From NCBI RefSeq assembly GCF_963676685.1, contig NC_092345.1, forward strand, positions 26,807,585 through 26,871,584: 64,000 nt of DNA, in the 5' to 3' direction. The notes below the pieces were generated by a model. That model had not been told where the DNA came from. It saw only the letters and a program-made list of their open reading frames with translations, and did no database searches. The translations under genes and the position numbers were made by a program. Origin of the DNA: Mytilus edulis (taxonomy: Eukaryota > Mollusca > Bivalvia > Mytilida > Mytilidae). Shown one piece after another: positions 13,501 through 23,734 of this stretch (position 1 is its first letter; every line of letters starts with the position of its first letter).

Positions 13501-16219
13501 ACATTGACACATATGTTGATTACAAGATGCAATTTCTCCATGGTTAGGGCATGTGCAGTCAGCGTTTACATGACATTCAACAGCACGTCGGCTAAAATTA
13601 CAAACAAAAAAGATTTATAGATTGAAAAAATTAAAAAAATGTTTTAATATTACTTACTCTTGAAAAAATACTATAGTATGTTGAAGTTTTGAAACTTTGA
13701 GTTTGTATACTAGTGATCAACAATAGAACTTGAATTGTCGTACATGGGAAACTTCAAATCATCAAGCTCTTTAACTGTACCATTTTGGTTTTAATTGTTT
13801 TTATAGATATTTTTGTCTGTTTAAAAAATCTCCTCCAAAATAAGACTAATTTCCTTAAATTTAAAGGAACCAATATTGTTTTTAATTCATACAATAAAAT
13901 AAATGGCAGTGCTTATAACATGAACAGTTAATGTAACTATGTAGAAATGTCATGCCATTTGATAATGTTTATGTTATTAAAATTAATATGGTTCAAAATT
14001 CTGTTCACATTTTTGGATATGATGTCACCCGAACATGCCTATAAAACCACATGACCGGCTGTTGTTACTTTTTCTATATGGATTACAAAGCTCAGAAAAG
14101 CACAATGTTAACCTAACCACCACCTCCGTGATCATGTGAACTTTGACACATATGATGGCTACAAGATGCAATTTTGGTGTTTTTAAACATTCTGCTATAA
14201 AATAAAGACGCATTCTTATTATTCAAAGGAGTAATGATTTGTTTATTTTTTATTCATAAAGTAAAAAGAATTGCAGTGTTTGATAAATTAAATTTGTGAT
14301 AATCTTTGTATAGTTTAGGCCATTTGGTGTCATTTCGAATATCAAAATTCCAACAGTTGATAAGTATGTATCAATTTTATGATATAGTATTATCCCACCA
14401 AATATATAAAAACACAAGTCCAACTTGTAAACTAGTCCACAGGGGGCGTGCACAATGTAAACTTACCCAACACCTCCATGATCATGTGAACATTGACACA
14501 TATGTTGGTTACACGATGCAATTTCTCCATGGTTAGGGCATGTGCAGTCAGCGTCAACTTTACATTCAACAGCACGTCGACTTAAATTATACAAGATACA
14601 AAATAAGATAGATAAAATAACAATTCATTATTTTGAAAAATGCAGCAGAACTCAATATATGTGTTTTTCTTGATATAACATTTGCGAGTCAACATTAAAA
14701 TTACGAATGAAATACATGTAATGCTTTAATATAAAGAATCATTCTGACTTCTTTTTCTCCGTTTACCATTTCTTTTTTTCTCTCTTTTCATTCTTTACTC
14801 TGTTGTGCTCGTGTTGGTTTGTATTTGGTTTGTATTTAATTAAAAAAGCATGAAATTGTAACTTTATTTGAATTATAATCTGTTTTTATTATCACGTTTT
14901 AATACAAAGTAGTTTTTCGTGAATTTATAACGAACAGGGCCTTGCACAGAACATGCAAAACATTGAAAACTTTCTTTTGCCAGGGCGTTAATTTTTCATC
15001 TATAATGCGAAAAAAAACCATCTTAGAGTTTATGTACAAAATTTTATCCCCGTTCACGACTTTTCGTCGCATTTGAATTTTGGTGACGCGATTGTTGTTG
15101 TTAGTGGAACCGGAACTGAACGTCCGGAGAACACTAGTTCATTAACATATCTTGAATTTGGATTGTTCAGTTTTTTGCGTAGTGCGAATGAATTCGTGTT
15201 TTTCTATTTGTCGCTCTTGGCTTTTGCTATGTTTTTGAAGGTGTTTTTCCTTTAGATTAGTGCCAATGAGACAACCCTCCTTCCGAGTCACTATTTGTAA
15301 CAGTAAACCATTATAGGTAAAATAACGGCCTTCGTCACAGAGCATTGGCTCACACAGAACAACTAGCTATAAAGGGCCCCAAAAATTACTAGTGTAAAAT
15401 CATTCAAACAGTCCTTAAAACTTTTTTAACAACAGACACATCGCAATTTTTAACACATTTACAACAAGGTTTGTCGAATTAAAAAAAAAGTAAGGTATAT
15501 TTTCCCCTTTCGTTTGACTCGTAGTCTAAGAGTTTAACCCTGAAAGTGATTAAAACTCATGGAATTCGCATATTTTGAGCCTATATTATATAGATCAATC
15601 ATTTTTAACATTTCAACATTTTAAAAAGGTAATTTGTTTCATACGGCTGCTGATGAGAATTTTGACTCAAGATAGTAAGTTTACATGTGTGTGCTCAATC
15701 GAAAGAAACATTGAATCACCATTGATTATTTAATACGTGTCTGCAAGACAATATAAAGAACTTGTTTCAATAAAAAAAAATGTTATTAATGTCTCTCTTA
15801 TACATCTGATATATCTACTAACATAATAGCCCTATTTAACAATTTATGATTTTGTAATATAATTAGAACTGTAATACTATTGTAATAACATAATATTTGT
15901 ACACGCATATAGCTGTCCGTCAACATTAAAATAATCATTATGTTTAGCCATTCAGACATATTCGAATATTCATTTACATATAAAACATATCCAATGTTAA
16001 TGCATACCTTGCAGCGCCAAATGCGACAGCAACTACAAATAAAAAATTGGAAACGTTTAAAACAAAATAATATGGAACTCAAACAGTTTTGAATATTCGA
16101 TGACTATGGTTATATGGTGCTTAATTTTTAAGATATATTACACACTTGGGAAATGTGAATTCAACGTAGAAAATTAAATAACGCAGCCTACCACAGCAAG
16201 CAAGAATGATCCACTTCAT
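4438..16219 (-). CDS. Secreted multi-module Cys/His-rich protein, 12 exons, 393 aa
   Basis: I assembled this gene from splice sites. Exons (high to low coordinate): 16219-16192, 16032-16008, 14580-14467, 13591-13478, 12733-12620, 11955-11842, 11307-11194, 9400-9293, 8457-8338, 6985-6878, 6045-5926, 4540-4438. They sum to 1,182 nt, exactly 394 codons with the stop, and every junction from exon 2 on is phase 2. Exons 1-2 encode the signal peptide MKWIILACCVAVAFGAA. Each later exon encodes one ~35-40-residue module with six cysteines and several histidines (general pattern C-x5-C-x1-3-C-x6-8-C-x4-5-C-x-C). Modules start with a dibasic RR/KR, a possible processing site (inference). The product should enter the secretory pathway; its function is unknown. 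The spacing recalls small bivalve secreted protease inhibitors and other disulfide-rich peptides, but I cannot confirm homology. Five near-identical modules suggest recent amplification. Confidence 0.85.
4605..4700 (+). repeat. Dispersed repeat R2 fragment
   Basis: Contains the 'gattgccaaagagacaactg' then 'tccaccaaag' core. The same core recurs, diverged and in either orientation, near 6,780, 9,190, 15,265, 18,210 and 30,260. Confidence 0.55.
5290..5592 (+). mobile_element. Foldback MITE with palindromic head and CCAAT-containing tail
   Basis: Positions 5290-5437 form a long hairpin: left-arm landmarks (tctgtctatgaagaaataac, ggtgcacactg) return inverted around a loop near 5355-5367. A ~150 bp tail follows, with a tgacgtcac-like motif and 'gtcagccaatcagaagacgc'. 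Other copies lie at 41,089-41,370, 29,395-29,530 (tail, reversed) and 32,850-33,425 (head, interrupted). No coding sequence, so it is non-autonomous. The break at 5,427 starts the 2.41 kb duplication. Confidence 0.75.
5427..7838 (+). repeat. 2.41 kb tandem duplication, copy 1
   Basis: The 2,412 bp from the foldback-element right arm (ttacagtcattt) to 'ttaacaaa' is repeated immediately downstream at 7839-10253 with only scattered single-base differences and a few small indels. It carries exons 10 and 11 of the Cys-rich gene with their flanking introns, plus an R2 fragment and a PLE tail fragment. Confidence 0.95.
5926..9400 (-). other. Alternating type-3/type-2 module exons (exons 8-11)
   Basis: Exons 9293-9400 and 6878-6985 (108 nt each) encode a KRETVAC...CKHDKCHCHHEPP module. 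Exons 8338-8457 and 5926-6045 (120 nt each) encode an RRAACQTAVDC...CQCKHDNGNPVG module. Type-3 copies differ only by silent changes. Type-2 copies differ by one Val/Ile change (GTA in exon 11, ATA in exon 9). All keep AG acceptors, GTAAGT donors and phase 2-2 symmetry, so duplicating or losing a pair keeps the frame. Confidence 0.85.
7540..7760 (+). repeat. PLE 3'-tail fragment (copy 1 of the duplication)
   Basis: Runs 'gaatgtgacctaccgaatcag' through 'gggttcgtgttgtg' to 'ttagccattgcgtaatcag'. This parallels the sequence after the PLE reading frame at 20,560-20,860 in reverse complement. The ORF starting at 7,470 is part of this non-coding tail. Confidence 0.6.
7839..10253 (+). repeat. 2.41 kb tandem duplication, copy 2
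   Basis: Copy 2 is 2,415 bp and carries exons 8 and 9 of the Cys-rich gene. The near-identity of introns as well as exons points to a young event or to gene conversion. Confidence 0.95.
9955..10175 (+). repeat. PLE 3'-tail fragment (copy 2 of the duplication)
   Basis: Same content as 7540-7760, carried along by the tandem duplication. Confidence 0.6.
10254..11193. other. Intron 7 of the Cys-rich gene
   Basis: No exon-like module is seen. A short PLE-tail-like piece (gagtttgactgtccctttgg) sits near 10,930-10,975. The two overlapping short ORFs at 10.7-10.9 kb have no domain or splice support. Confidence 0.5.
11342..11545 (+). repeat. PLE 3'-tail fragment in an intron
   Basis: 'ccggagcaccttagatcacccc', 'gtggggttcgtgttg' and 'ttggccatgtcgttgtctga' correspond in order to the 20,560-20,790 tail in reverse complement. 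The minus-strand ORF here is spurious. Confidence 0.6.
14117..14194 (-). pseudogene. Decayed type-1 module exon between exons 3 and 4
   Basis: Between exons 3 and 4 lies a shortened copy of the 114-nt exon (78 nt). The IASC...HHMCQ...SHDHGGG end is recognisable, but the first half is replaced, four of six cysteines are lost (one by TGT to AGT), and the canonical phase-2 donor GT is gone (ttaggt). A GT one base earlier would break the phase. Because flanking exons are symmetric, skipping this copy leaves the frame intact. Confidence 0.75.
15262..15440 (+). repeat. Dispersed repeat R2, longer copy
   Basis: Contains 'gtgccaatgagacaaccctc' and a downstream 'aactagctataaagggcccc' segment typical of the same family as 30,236-30,415. 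Confidence 0.55.
16008..16219 (-). other. Signal-peptide exons 1 and 2
   Basis: Exon 1 (16219-16192) starts at the ATG after cgtcgcacc and ends at a GTAGGC donor after 28 nt. Exon 2 (16032-16008, 25 nt) follows TTTGTAG and ends at GTATGC. Joined, they encode M-K-W followed by a hydrophobic core and a small-residue AFGAA end, a standard secretion signal. The split reading frame and a very short exon 2 make this easy to miss. Confidence 0.85.
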
Positions 16220-16272
16220 GGTGCGACGAAGAGACTATCAGCTAGATAAACCTTCAGAAATCTATCAGTTCA

Positions 16273-16280
16273 TATTTATA
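16273..16280 (-). promoter_or_regulatory. TATA box of the Cys-rich gene
   Basis: The minus strand reads TATAAATA about 55 bases upstream of the ATG, placing a start site near 16,245-16,250 and a short leader. This fits a strongly expressed, tissue-specific secreted-protein gene (inference). Confidence 0.6.
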
Positions 16281-16289
16281 CATTGTCAA

Positions 16290-17380
16290 ACCAGTTCATT
16301 CGAAACTTGCAAAATCGTGATTTTTCATTTGAGAAAATGTAGGGCATAGTTCCTAAATAATCAAAATTCAGATCAATCTTGAATCTCTTATTTGTCAAAG
16401 AATATAAGTGATAAATATAGCAAAATCATTAATCTGCTTTTATTTCAATTTGGGCATGGTTAAAATATATGCCAAAACAGATACTGAAATGGTCAAAAGA
16501 CAAGGTTCACTTTTGGTCGAATATGGGCTTGAATTTCAACTTTATCATAAAATATTAAATAGGTCATAGTTTGATTCATCAATGAATATGTTTTAAAATC
16601 TAGCCTTACTACTAGAATGAACAAATATCTTCACAAGAGAATACATATTATATTTCAAATTGGGCACACTTGGATATATTTTCAAAATGAGATGGTTTTG
16701 TGCATTTTATGACACAAACTACGATCCGAAATATTCTGTAATCAAAAGATTCAAATGATAATTAATGATGATATTGAATCCCTACACCCGAGCATGTTGT
16801 AAATCATGGGTTGAGGCCATTGTAAATTTTGCTAAAACAATGCTAAGAATTATTGAAAGCTTTGACGATACAACACAAATAATCATAGTTAAAGGGTAAT
16901 TACAAATTCGACACGACGTATAATGTGCAAAAAAAGAAGCTTTTTTGTATCAATAATAATTACACTAGTTATATGTGAAAGTTTTGTTGTTTTGACCTAA
17001 TTATTAAAGCATCAAAGTCTACGAACCGATTTGAACCCTTCCAATGAGTTAAAAAAAAAATGACACACCATATTATTGCTATTGTTTTATTTTTAAATTT
17101 AGAGTGAGAAAACAATATGAAATAAAATAATTCTGTAATTTTTTTTTCGAATTTTCAGCATTAAATCAACATCTTTGATAAAGAAACATCCCTCTTGATA
17201 AACATTAGATAATTTGAGCAATGTCAAGCTCAATTATGAGCATTGTATGCGTATATGTAGCATACTGGTTACAATATATAATTGAACATAAAAGATGTTG
17301 ATGCTCAAAATGATGCCAAGCTGTATGACACGTCTAGTCTTTAAAATATTTGTTTGTTTTTATTGTGATAAAGATTATAA
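16290..17380. other. Upstream intergenic AT-rich DNA
   Basis: No ORF or structural element recognised; presumably includes distal promoter sequence of the minus-strand gene. Confidence 0.4.
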
Positions 17381-17384
17381 CACA

Positions 17385-17830
17385 ATGTTGACTTCTGTAA
17401 CCTCTTATTTGTGACATTTTTACCTTTTATGTCTGTTTGTTTTGGTCATGCATATGTTCTACATATGAAAATGTCTGTACCAAGACAGAAATACTACAGA
17501 TGTTATCCATTCATTTGATGTGTTTGAGCTTTTGATTTTGCCATTTGATTAGAGATTTTCCGTTTTGAATTTGAGTTCAATATTTTTATGAGTTTACCTT
17601 TTTTATAGGTGTGTTATTAAAAAAGGTACAGAAGTTATATATATTTGTTATTCTCGTGGGATTTTGTCTATGTGTGTTACATTTTAGTGTTATGTCGTTG
17701 TTCTCCTCTTATATTTAATGCTTTTCCCTCGGTTTTAGTTTGTTACCCCGATTTTATTATTTGTCCATGGATTTATGAGTTTTGAACAGCGGTATACTAC
17801 TGTTGCCTTTATTTATTATTTTTTTGAATG
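17385..17830 (+). repeat. Dispersed repeat R1, long copy
   Basis: Contains 'tttgattttgccatttgatt', 'gggattttgtctatgtgtgt' and 'cagcggtatactactgttgc', in the order shared with the inverted copy at 345-680. Non-coding in all frames. Confidence 0.6.
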
Positions 17831-18495
17831 TGTTTTTTTTTCAGACTTTCAGATAGTTTATTTTACTTGACACAAAACGTATTTAAATATCCAGTCATGA
17901 CCTTATCTACAGAGCTGTAGTTCACCACTGTATGACAAACTTCGTGATATAGATATGTTAACCATGCATACATGACATCGCATGAAATTTCATGTCCTTA
18001 AAGTGGAAATAAAGTTCCGAGATTTAAATAGACCATTGGATTGTTTTACATTTTGTCATGCCAAGGCCTCTTATAACTTACTTCATGGATTTTGATTATA
18101 AATGAATGTCGTACAATGCCCTATATCTAGATGTGTATGGATTGTGATTATCATTACAGGTAGTACTATGCCCTATATACATGTAGACTTGTTTATTTCC
18201 TCGTTCTTAGGTCTCTAATAGATGGTTGCCTCATTGACAATCAGATCATATTTCCTTATCTTTATATTCACTGAATATTATTAATGCGTGACCTACCATC
18301 GAGACAGAAGGGAGTCTGTATATTTAAAGTATTTGTTTTCTAATGAAAAGAAGATGTTTTCAGGACATTTGGTTTATGTTAATTTTTCGGTAATCAGTCC
18401 TGTTTTCGATTAGACATCATGTACTAAAAGTCATATAATCAGGAATATGGCAGTTGTTTTCCAATTGTTCCATTGGTTGGTAATTTTGTCAATTT
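17831..18495. other. Intergenic, repeat fragments only
   Basis: An R2 fragment lies near 18,200-18,260 (reverse orientation). Nothing else recognised. Confidence 0.4.
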
Positions 18496-18611
18496 TTCTT
18501 ATCCCAGGAATAGATTACCTTAGCCGTATTTGGCACAACTTTTTGGAATTTTGGATACTCAATGCTCTTCAACTTCGTACTTGTTTGGCTTTATAAATAT
18601 TTTGATATGAG

Positions 18612-18653
18612 CGTCACTGATGAGTCTTATGTAGACGAAACGCGCGTCTGGCG
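18612..18653 (+). ncRNA. Hammerhead ribozyme, intact core
   Basis: Order: stem I strand CGTCA, core CTGATGA, stem II GTCT-loop-AGAC, GAAA, minimal stem III (ACGCGCGT), cleavage triplet ending at C18648, then TGGCG closing stem I (five pairs, one G-U). All conserved core bases are present. Stem III has essentially no loop, as in known metazoan repeat hammerheads thought to work best as dimers. Confidence 0.85.
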
Positions 18654-18966
18654 TACTAAATTATAATCCTGGTACCTTTGATAACTATTTACACCACTGG
18701 GTCGATGCCACTGCTGGTGGACGTTTCGTCCCCGAGGGTTTAACCAGCCCAGTAGTCAGCACTTCGGTGTTGACATGAATATCAATTATGTGGTCATTTT
18801 TATAAATTTCCTGAATATAAAACTTTAAATATTTGTAAAACCTAAGGATTTTCTTATCCCAGGAATAGATTACCTTAGCCGTATTTGGCACAACTTTTTG
18901 GAATTTTGGATCCTCAATGCTCTTCAACTTCGTACTTGTTTGGCTTTATAAATATTTTGATATGAG

Positions 18967-19008
18967 CGTCACTGAGGAGTCTTATGGAGACGAAACGCGC
19001 GTCTGGCG
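18967..19008 (+). ncRNA. Hammerhead ribozyme, core-mutated copy
   Basis: Same layout 355 bp downstream, but the core reads CTGAGGA instead of CTGATGA, which should abolish or strongly reduce cleavage. Stem II, GAAA, stem III and the TGGCG strand are kept. Predicted cleavage would follow C19003. Confidence 0.75.
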
Positions 19009-19045
19009 TACTAAATTATAATCCTGGTACCTTTGATAACTATTA

Positions 19046-19765
19046 ATAACGTTATGGATTTTATACCGAGTGTGACTTTGATTTGCTCTACAGCGCGTAC
19101 CTGTATTTTGTACATCCAACATTCTTGTATTTATTTTTGATTTTCTGTTATGATTTCGGTTAGAGACTGTTATGTTTATCGTTTGTAGTCCAAATAATTA
19201 TAAAATTGTCTTTCAATACCACTATTGTCATGAAATCTGTTTTATCTGTAAAAAGTATTGTATATTGTTCGAGATTGCATGTTCATTACGTAAGTGCGTC
19301 CCTGCATTTGGTGTCCGTTAATTATAGATTGTCGTTGTTGTTCTGCGATTTGCATGTTGTATCGACTATTATATATTTTTTGTGCGTTTCTCTGTGATGA
19401 GTGTTCTTGCGTGTGTTTGTGTTATATTTATGTCACGTAGTTATTTCATTTTAGTCCTATGTTTTAACATTGTCATATAAGTATATAAGCGGGAGGTTTG
19501 ACTAGCCATAAAACCAGGTTCAACCCCCCATTTACTCTCGAAATGTCCCGTACCAAGTCAGGAATATGGCAGTTGTTATCAAACAGTTTGTTTCTATGTT
19601 TGAAGGCGTTTTTTTTTTGGTTGTTGTTGCACTTAAGTGTTCCTGTTGTTCCATTGTTTTGATCGGCTTAAGTTTGTAACCCGGATTTGTTTTCTCTCCA
19701 TTTATGACTTTTGAACACTGGTATACTACTTCTGCCTTTATTTAATGCATTCCCCTTATTGAACC
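19046..19765 (+). repeat. Dispersed repeat R1 with tRNA-like B box
   Basis: 'gcgggaggtttgactagcc' and 'ccaggttcaacccccc' resemble a polymerase III internal promoter. 'gtaccaagtcaggaatatgg' and 'gaacactggtatactacttc' follow. Other copies occur at 345-1092, 17.4-17.8, 48.6 and 53.0-53.9 kb. Confidence 0.55.
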
Positions 19766-20555
19766 TGCTTGGAGTTCGACGTTTTTGTCACACCTTTAAA
19801 CTTTCTTGTATCATTGTATATATTCTTACACCACAATAATTCCAAATTGAATAATAAACTAGACAAATTGTGTATTCATTTTGTGGTCTCGTGGATTATA
19901 TATATATATTATAAAAGATTGAGGCTAGTTTGTTTTAACCAAATTTCCAAAGGAAAACATCAGTAACTAATTTGATGGTGTACAGTGGGTGGACACCTGT
20001 CAAACAGTGACCGAGTAATAAATTGAAAACGCTTTGACGAAATGAATAATAGTGCATCATACGAATGTATATGTGTTCTTTCACTTGATACGGTGCAACC
20101 AATAAAGAGAATTGCTCCTATACTTTAGATAAAAAAAATCTTTCTGTGTTGACAACTAGAAAAATGATAAATAACCAACAATTAATACATGAATAATTGC
20201 AACTTTGTGGAGAATCAATTTGGCTAAAGAAGGACAAAATCTAAATATTTATTTGATAACGTACACCTTTATATCATAGCAAATATAGAAAACACGAAAA
20301 CAGTAAACTTTTTTTAAAACTGTACAGACCGATAAATGAAAATAAGCAGATCGACATTCAAAAGAAAATGTCACAGATGGCTACTAATTAAAAATAGTCT
20401 GAAAAGGGTTGCTGCAGGAACTAGAAATTCATATGATTTAAAAAGATGTTGCTTTCTTTTTCTGGAATTTTCTTTATTAAATATTTTTCTACAATATTTT
20501 TCTTTAACTGTTTAAGGGACGACATCAAAAAATCAATGAAGGATAAAAAAAACTT
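19766..20555. other. Intergenic, no feature recognised
   Basis: AT-rich; short chance ORFs only. Confidence 0.4.
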
Positions 20556-20559
20556 AGTT

Positions 20560-21660
20560 AAAATAGTTTGGGGTGAGGGTCAAATTGCTGCAAGTTTTGT
20601 ATAAAAGAGTGACGAAAGACAGTCAAACTCATAAATCTAAAACAAACTGACAACGCCATGGCTAAAAATGAAAAAGACAAACAAACAACAGCACACATGA
20701 CACAACATAGAAAAATAAAGAATAAACAATTCGAACCCCACCAAAAAACTAGGGGTGATCTCAGGTGCTCCGGAAGGGTACGCAGATCCTGCTCCACATG
20801 TGGCACCCGTCGTTTTGCTTATATGATATCAAATCCGGTAAATAGTCTAATTCGGTAGGTCACATTCATGAAAGGGAAGGGGATTGTAGTAACGACGTAA
20901 GGAACATATCCGATATCATTTGTGAAACGGTTATTCCATAACGGTCAACCAACTCGTGATGGCGTCCGTAAAATTTACGAAGGGATGATTTCAACTTCAC
21001 CATTTGGAACTCTCGGTTTAATAGCTTCCTTGTGAGCAGCAACCCTCTATCAAGAAAATCATGATAGGAAATGCAAGCACGGGAATATCGTATCAGTTGG
21101 GAGATATATATCCCGTATGCAGGTGCTGCTGGAATATTGCTACTTAGAAATGGAAAGTTCACAATTAGAAAGTCGTAAAAATTTTTTTTTCAACTGACCC
21201 TCATTGTCAATTTCTAGATGTAAGTCAAGATATGAGGCCGACTTAACTGTATCTGTAGTATCCTTTATCTCTAGCTCGATGGGATAGATGCGTTCCACAT
21301 AGTCACCAAATTTTGAATTATTTAGTGAAAGAACATCATCTATATGGCGGAAAGTAGAGTTAAAGGATATTGCTAACTTCTTATATCTTTCTTCCTAAGA
21401 AGTTCCTGCATGAAGTCAGCCTCATAACAATAAAGAAATAAGTCGGCAAGTAGAGGGGCACAGTTTGTTCCCATTGGAATGCCGACAGTCTGTTGAAAAA
21501 CACGTACTCCGCACGTAAAAAATATGTTGTCAATCAAGAAATCAAGCATCTTGATAATATCAGTTTCAGAGAATTTTTTGTTTAAATCAGAGTGATCCTT
21601 TACAAAGTAGGATTTATCCCTCCCTAAGACAAGATACTTGTATCTACATTGGCCATTCTT
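20560..21660 (-). pseudogene. Penelope-like element reverse transcriptase, frameshifted, with 3' tail
   Basis: Reading down the minus strand: GIPMGTNCAPLLADLFLYC (about 21,425-21,485), the catalytic block as FRHIDDVLSLNN (21,320-21,352; the usual Tyr before the acidic pair is His), KFGDYVERIYPIELEIKDT, SASYLDLHLEIDNEG, then APAYGIYISQLIRYSRAC...LRKFYGRHHELVDRYG (20,866-21,162). A frameshift near 21,385 and others break the frame. The non-coding tail with 'ccggagcacctgagatcacc' on the minus strand extends to about 20,560. Closely related fragments occur elsewhere in the window, so the family is, or recently was, abundant. The 5' part of the element is missing. Confidence 0.8.
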
Positions 21661-21899
21661 TTTTTATGAAGCAAAGCAATTGACATCGATTTTACATATA
21701 TCCTTATTGGTCAATCAATGTTTCCCAAATTAAGTTAAGAGGGTCTAGGGGGTCAATGAAGAAACTATAAGAATTAAGTTTTTTATCTTCAGTCGTCCCT
21801 AAAGGACAGTGAATTAAACAATTGTGAAGATGGCAATACCCTCTCATCTTTTTTTTTATGATTTTTTATGATTTAGATATTTGTAACTGATTTGTATAT

Positions 21900-22190
21900 G
21901 TTGTGTAATTATACCTACCACTGTCCAAGGTAAGGGGAGCTAGAGTTGAATACTCACAAACACTGTTAACCCATCTCATTCTTTATTAGGCTGTCCCATA
22001 TCAAAAGTTGAGATTTTAAAATAAAGTCTCATCTCATGTACTTATGTTGTGTAATTATACCTACCACTGTCCAAGGTAAGGGGAGCTAGAGTTGAATACT
22101 CACAAACACTGTTATTAACTCATCTCATTCTTTATTAGGCTGTCCCATATCAAAAGTTAAGATTTTAAAATAAAGTCTCATCTCATGTAC
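21900..22190 (+). repeat. 146 bp tandem duplication
   Basis: 'ttgtgtaattatacctacca' and the following ~140 bases occur at 21,901 and again at 22,047 with few differences. Non-coding. Confidence 0.8.
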
Positions 22191-22879
22191 ATGTGTCTGT
22201 TCAAAGTTCTTAATGGCAATTTGTGTTGTTGTAAAATCTTCACACTTGTTCTAGACTCCGTGTGGTTGTTTTAAAGCTTTTCATATTGTACACATAATAT
22301 TAAGACCGTATGCTCACATCCAAACGACTAGTATTTTTAGTATGTATTTCTACATGTTAACATGGTGAACACCAACTTCATTTTGCTTACAAGATTATTA
22401 AAATATTCGGCTGTTGTTTAATTTTACTTAACTTTATCCATATAATTATTTTCAGGGATTTTCCGTTTTTTTTTTTTAATTATTTAGCATTTTATTCAAG
22501 ATAAAAAATAGAGAATAAAGTAAATACGTAATACCAAACATCCGGAGTATGAAACTCTCCTTCCATGATGATTTGTTATTTGGTGAGCCCATGATCGTCA
22601 AACTGAACAAATAAATGAATTAAAAAAAAAAATTTGACAGTTAAATATCTTTGAATTAGCGTCATCTACCATTAAAATAGGCATCGATTTATCAAGATTG
22701 TCTTATTGAAAACCTTGACATTAAATTAATGGGGTCATTTCCAACAGTGGTCAACAGCCGGGTAACACAAATGTGTTAATATTGACATTTGAAGTGTTAT
22801 TCGGTCATTTCATGTGTTATTCGGATAATAACAGTGTTATTCGGTCATTCGAGGTACCGTAATCGGGTGCGGTTCAATG
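22191..22879. other. Intergenic; short GTGTTATTCGG repeats near 22,790-22,855
   Basis: Three or four copies of a GTGTTATTCGG-like word occur just before the next element. Nothing else recognised. Confidence 0.4.
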
Positions 22880-23734
22880 TTTTTATACGCCCGTCAAAAT
22901 TTTGACGGGAAGTATTATGGTATACAAATGTCCGGTGTCCGTCCGTCTGTCTGTCCGGCGTAAACATGTCGCACCGTAACTTGAGAACGACTTATCTAAA
23001 TTTCATGAAACTTAATATAGTTGTTTTTTATGATGGTCAAATGATCTGTATATTTTTTGATGAAAATAAGATTTAAACTTTTTGAGTTACGGCACTTTGT
23101 AACTAAAACAGGGGTGTGTTTTTTTTCACATGTCGCACTGTATCTCAAAAACGATTCTTGATTATTGCTTAAAACTTTACACACTTCTTAGTTATATTAA
23201 TCTTAATATCTGTATACTTTTTGGTGATGATTCAAAATTTCATTTTTGAGTTATTGAGTATTTTGTAAAAAAAAGGGAGGTTTTTTTACATGTCGCGCCG
23301 TATCTCAAAAACGATTTATGGTTATTGCTTAAAACTTTACACACTTCTTAGTTATATTAATCTAAAGATCTGTATACTTTTTGGTGATGATTCAAAATTT
23401 CATTTTTGAGTTATTGAGTATTTTGTAAAAAAGGGGGAGGGGTTTTTACATGTCGTGCCGTATCTCAAAAACGATTTTTGATTTTTGCTTAAAACTTTAC
23501 ACACTTCTTTGTTATATTAATCTAAAGATCTGTATACTTTTTGGTTTGATTCAAAATCTAATTTTAGTGATATTTGTAAAAAAAACAGGGGGGCTTACAT
23601 GTCCCGCCGTGTTTCAAAAGCAATAAATGGTAATTGCTGAAAACTTTCTCAGAAACTATTTATGATTATTGCATAAAACTTCGACACAAGACGTCGGGCG
23701 TATCATGCGCTCATGGCGCAGCTGTTTATTTAAT
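22880..23734 (+). mobile_element. 'ATACGCCCGTC' element with ~160 bp internal repeats
   Basis: The head contains an inverted repeat (cgcccgtcaaaattttgacg). The tail ends 'gacgtcgggcgtatcatgcg' then a short hairpin; ATACGCCCG at the head is inverted as CGGGCGTAT at the tail. The middle is three to four tandem copies of a ~160 bp unit (tatctcaaaaacgat at 23,141, 23,301, 23,461). A second copy lies at 35,346-36,365. No ORF, so non-autonomous. Confidence 0.7.

Larger units (their letters stand above)
11194..14580 (-). other. Array of five type-1 module exons (exons 3-7)
   Basis: Five 114-nt exons (14467-14580, 13478-13591, 12620-12733, 11842-11955, 11194-11307) each encode RRAVEC-x5-C-x-CPNHGEIA-x-CNQHMCQC-x-HDHGG. 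Variation falls at a few positions (KVDAD, HVNAD, HVAAD; final GVG or GGG). The ~20 bases next to each donor are also conserved (gcacaatgtaaacttaccca on the plus strand), so exon and flanking intron were duplicated together. Spacing shrinks from 989 to 858, 778 and 648 bp toward the 3' end. Confidence 0.85.
18496..19045 (+). mobile_element. Tandem hammerhead-repeat (retrozyme-like) element, ~1.5 units of 355 bp
   Basis: The block from 'ttcttatcccagg' through 'cctttgataactatt' recurs exactly 355 bp downstream, so two ribozyme motifs sit 355 bp apart with a shared body between them. Tandem hammerhead repeats of a few hundred bases are the known architecture of non-autonomous retrozymes and of hammerheads carried by Penelope-like elements. 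The minus-strand 80-aa ORF across the block is a by-product. Confidence 0.75.

Noticed and set aside
18685..18927. 80-aa ORF (SIEDPKFQKVVPNTAKVIY...)
   Set aside because: It lies antisense across the hammerhead-repeat body and reflects that repeat rather than a gene.
20866..21162. Intact 98-aa gene on the minus strand
   Set aside because: It is the C-terminal piece of a Penelope-like reverse transcriptase whose upstream part is frameshifted.
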